Assembly (NCBI GenBank): GCA_034190085.1
Contig: JAXHTS010000064.1
Coordinates: 57,383-121,382, forward strand
DNA: 64,000 bases
Direction: 5' to 3'
Source: Spirochaetota bacterium
GTDB lineage: Bacteria > Spirochaetota > UBA4802 > JAFGDQ01
Below are positions 62,587 through 64,000 of the stretch, one piece after another. Below the pieces are notes generated by a model that was not told the origin of the DNA, ran no database searches, and saw nothing but the letters and a program-made list of their open reading frames with translations. Position numbers and translations under genes: made by a program. How positions within the stretch are numbered: position 1 is the first letter of the stretch; every line of letters begins with the position of its first letter.

Positions 62587-64000
62587 CTATACCCTCTTAT
62601 ACAATTCATCTAAGGCCTTCTTAATAACCTCATCCTCCTTTTTAACATCCTCCAAGCTCTTTGGTTTTACTTCAGGAGGCTTCTCTGCAAGCCCATACTT
62701 CCATTTTAGAAACTTTTCGCCAGTGATCGGGTACAAGGCATAAATGAGGAGATCAAAATCATTCATTGCAATATCACCTATCTTTTCCCGAGCCTTATCG
62801 AGTTCAGGTTCAAGATAATCCGCAGGGCGTCCGGCAACAGGCGTCTCCCCACGCTTATACCCCTTTAAAACCTTTTTCTGCACATCAGGATCAATTTCGG
62901 TAGGTGTTCTCCCATAAAGGCCGTATACCAGATCCTTAACCTGTGATGTTACAATCTTGTATTTGCCCATTAGGACATTCAAGACAGCCTGAGCCCCCAC
63001 TATTTGCGAAGTAGGGGTTACAAGGGGTGGAGTGCCCAGTTCCTTTCTTGTCATGGGGACCTCAGCATATACCTCATCTAGTCTATCTAGCGCATTGGAC
63101 TCCTTTAGCTGGCTTATAAGATTGGATATCATACCCCCAGGGACCTGATGCGCTAATACAGCCGTATCGATGACACTCATTCTATTAGTAGCAAGATAAT
63201 CGCGGTATTTTGGAGCGATACTCTCTAAATATGATCCAAGTTCAAGAAGCTTTGTAAAATCGAGCTTCGTATCGCGTTCTGTGCCAATCAGCGTAGCGAT
63301 AATCGGCTCCGCAGCGGGCTGAGATGTTCTCAGGGCAAAGGGAGCCAAACATGTGTCCACAACGTCCACACCAGCTTCAATAGCCTTAAGGTAGGTCATA
63401 GAGGCCATGCCGCTTGTATAGTGAGTATGCAACTGCAGGGGTATCTTAATATTCTTTTTTAATTCCGATATCAAAAGATATGCATCATAGGGGGCGATTA
63501 TCCCGGCCATGTCTTTGATGCATATGGAATCAGCCCCCATAGCCTCAATCTCTGCCGCCTTTTTTAAATAGTATTCCAGATTAAAGACATCTCCGCCCAT
63601 GCGCCTTTCAGTCAGTGAATAGCAGATTGCGCCTTGAAAATGCTTTCCGTTAGCCTTAATCCTCTCAATACAGGTTTCAAAATTTCTAAAATCATTGAGT
63701 GCATCAAAGACCCTGAAGATATCTATACCTGCCTCACAACTCTTATCCACAAAGAGCCTTACCACATCATCAGCATAGTTTCTGTATCCAATTAGATTTT
63801 GTCCTCTTAGAAGCATAGAGAATGGGGTTTTCTTAATATATTTTTTCAGCCTTCCTATTCGTTCAAATGGATCTTCAGCTAAGAACCTGTGCATTGTGTC
63901 GAATGTTGCACCGCCCCATACCTCCATGGCCCAGAATCCTACCCCATCCATCTGTTCAGCTATTGGCAGCATATCCTCAGTTCGCATTCTGGTCGCCAGA
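62587..64000 (-). CDS. Carboxyltransferase subunit (pyruvate carboxylase B / oxaloacetate decarboxylase alpha / transcarboxylase 5S type), cut by window edge
   Basis: At least 470 residues. The frame stays open past the ATG at 63987 as LATRMRTEDML, matching the family start SLLATRMRTEDM, so only some 20 residues are missing beyond the window edge. TIM-barrel motifs: AMEVWGGATFDTMHRFL, LLRGQNLIGYRNYADD, DIFRVFDALND, metal-site and biotin-Lys region MGADSICIKDMAGII, and LHTHYTSGMA. The conserved C-terminal part is present (GRTPTEIDPDVQKK), but the chain ends at ALDELYKRV without a biotinyl (MKM) domain, so the biotin carrier is a separate protein, as in 5S transcarboxylase. It moves CO2 between biotin and a 2-oxo acid. 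In alkylsuccinate degradation a transcarboxylase can regenerate fumarate from propanoyl-CoA (inference). Confidence 0.9.
   Translation of the reverse strand, partial: LATRMRTEDMLPIAEQMDGVGFWAMEVWGGATFDTMHRFLAEDPFERIGRLKKYIKKTPFSMLLRGQNLIGYRNYADDVVRLFVDKSCEAGIDIFRVFDALNDFRNFETCIERIKANGKHFQGAICYSLTERRMGGDVFNLEYYLKKAAEIEAMGADSICIKDMAGIIAPYDAYLLISELKKNIKIPLQLHTHYTSGMASMTYLKAIEAGVDVVDTCLAPFALRTSQPAAEPIIATLIGTERDTKLDFTKLLELGSYLESIAPKYRDYLATNRMSVIDTAVLAHQVPGGMISNLISQLKESNALDRLDEVYAEVPMTRKELGTPPLVTPTSQIVGAQAVLNVLMGKYKIVTSQVKDLVYGLYGRTPTEIDPDVQKKVLKGYKRGETPVAGRPADYLEPELDKAREKIGDIAMNDFDLLIYALYPITGEKFLKWKYGLAEKPPEVKPKSLEDVKKEDEVIKKALDELYKRV

Noticed and set aside
62387..62743. A 118-codon plus-strand frame with repeated Leu-Gly-Gln-Pro-like residues
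   Set aside because: It is created by the GC-rich hairpin repeat and then runs antisense into the carboxyltransferase gene; no ribosome site or family similarity.

Overview
The window comes from an AT-rich, Gram-negative-type anaerobic bacterium. It encodes exported proteins with signal peptides, an outer-membrane barrel candidate, a bactofilin and capsule or exopolysaccharide genes, and it makes heme by the siroheme (Ahb) route. Oxygen-sensitive glycyl radical enzymes, an electron-transfer flavoprotein and Ahb-type heme synthesis together suggest an anaerobe of the sulfate-reducer or syntroph kind. The LysM/DUF4398-like lipoprotein would also fit a spirochaete-like lineage. I cannot place the phylum from this sequence alone.

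The outstanding feature is at 718-20628. Seven complete, mutually homologous 837-840-residue glycyl radical enzymes lie head to tail on the minus strand, repeating about every 2.6 kb and interrupted once by a TRAP-type solute-binding protein gene (dctP-like). All seven carry a glycyl-radical motif (Gly815), a Cys-Met-Ser-Pro active-site loop (Cys478) and an Arg exactly 15 residues after that Cys. These match the thiyl Cys493 and fumarate-binding Arg508 of benzylsuccinate synthase (positions recalled from the literature). I therefore read them as catalytic subunits of fumarate-adding X-succinate synthases (Bss/Ass/Nms type), the entry enzymes of anaerobic hydrocarbon degradation. No radical-SAM activase and no small Bss/Ass-like subunits are in the window. 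The C-terminal 160 residues are almost invariant, while short patches in the N-terminal two-thirds differ between copies, as expected of one scaffold diversified for different substrates. A TetR regulator heads the array, preceded by a 36-bp near-perfect palindromic operator. A decayed CaiB/BaiF CoA-transferase remnant lies just upstream of that. Intercistronic hairpins appear to divide the array into blocks of four, one plus dctP, and two genes.

From 22 to 35 kb are general functions: an ECF sigma factor, an uncharacterised protein, bactofilin, a barrel protein, etfBA, a TPR-like protein, an MgtE Mg2+ channel, a UDP-xylose synthase-like enzyme followed by a tiny membrane ORF, a Wzz-like protein, a DUF218 protein, a LolD-like ABC ATPase and a coiled-coil exported protein. 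At 35-41 kb is a minus-strand acyl-CoA operon: AMP-dependent ligase, HMG-CoA-synthase-like protein fused to a Zn-ribbon/OB domain, SCP2-type thiolase, and a MFE-2-like hydroxyacyl-CoA dehydrogenase. With etfBA these could process CoA esters of alkyl- or arylsuccinates, by analogy with the Bbs pathway (inference).

At 41-64 kb are a LamG/Ig-like surface lipoprotein, a heme-precursor operon (fused AhbA-AhbB, AhbC, precorrin-2 dehydrogenase) behind a perfect sigma-70 promoter, a propeller protein and LysM lipoprotein pair, an HNH endonuclease, aconitase, a zinc alcohol dehydrogenase, a second thiolase, a phosphoesterase, ValS, a small membrane protein, a COG3044-type ATPase, a GC-rich hairpin repeat cluster, and a carboxyltransferase subunit cut by the window edge. 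I saw no tRNA, rRNA, CRISPR array or intact insertion sequence.
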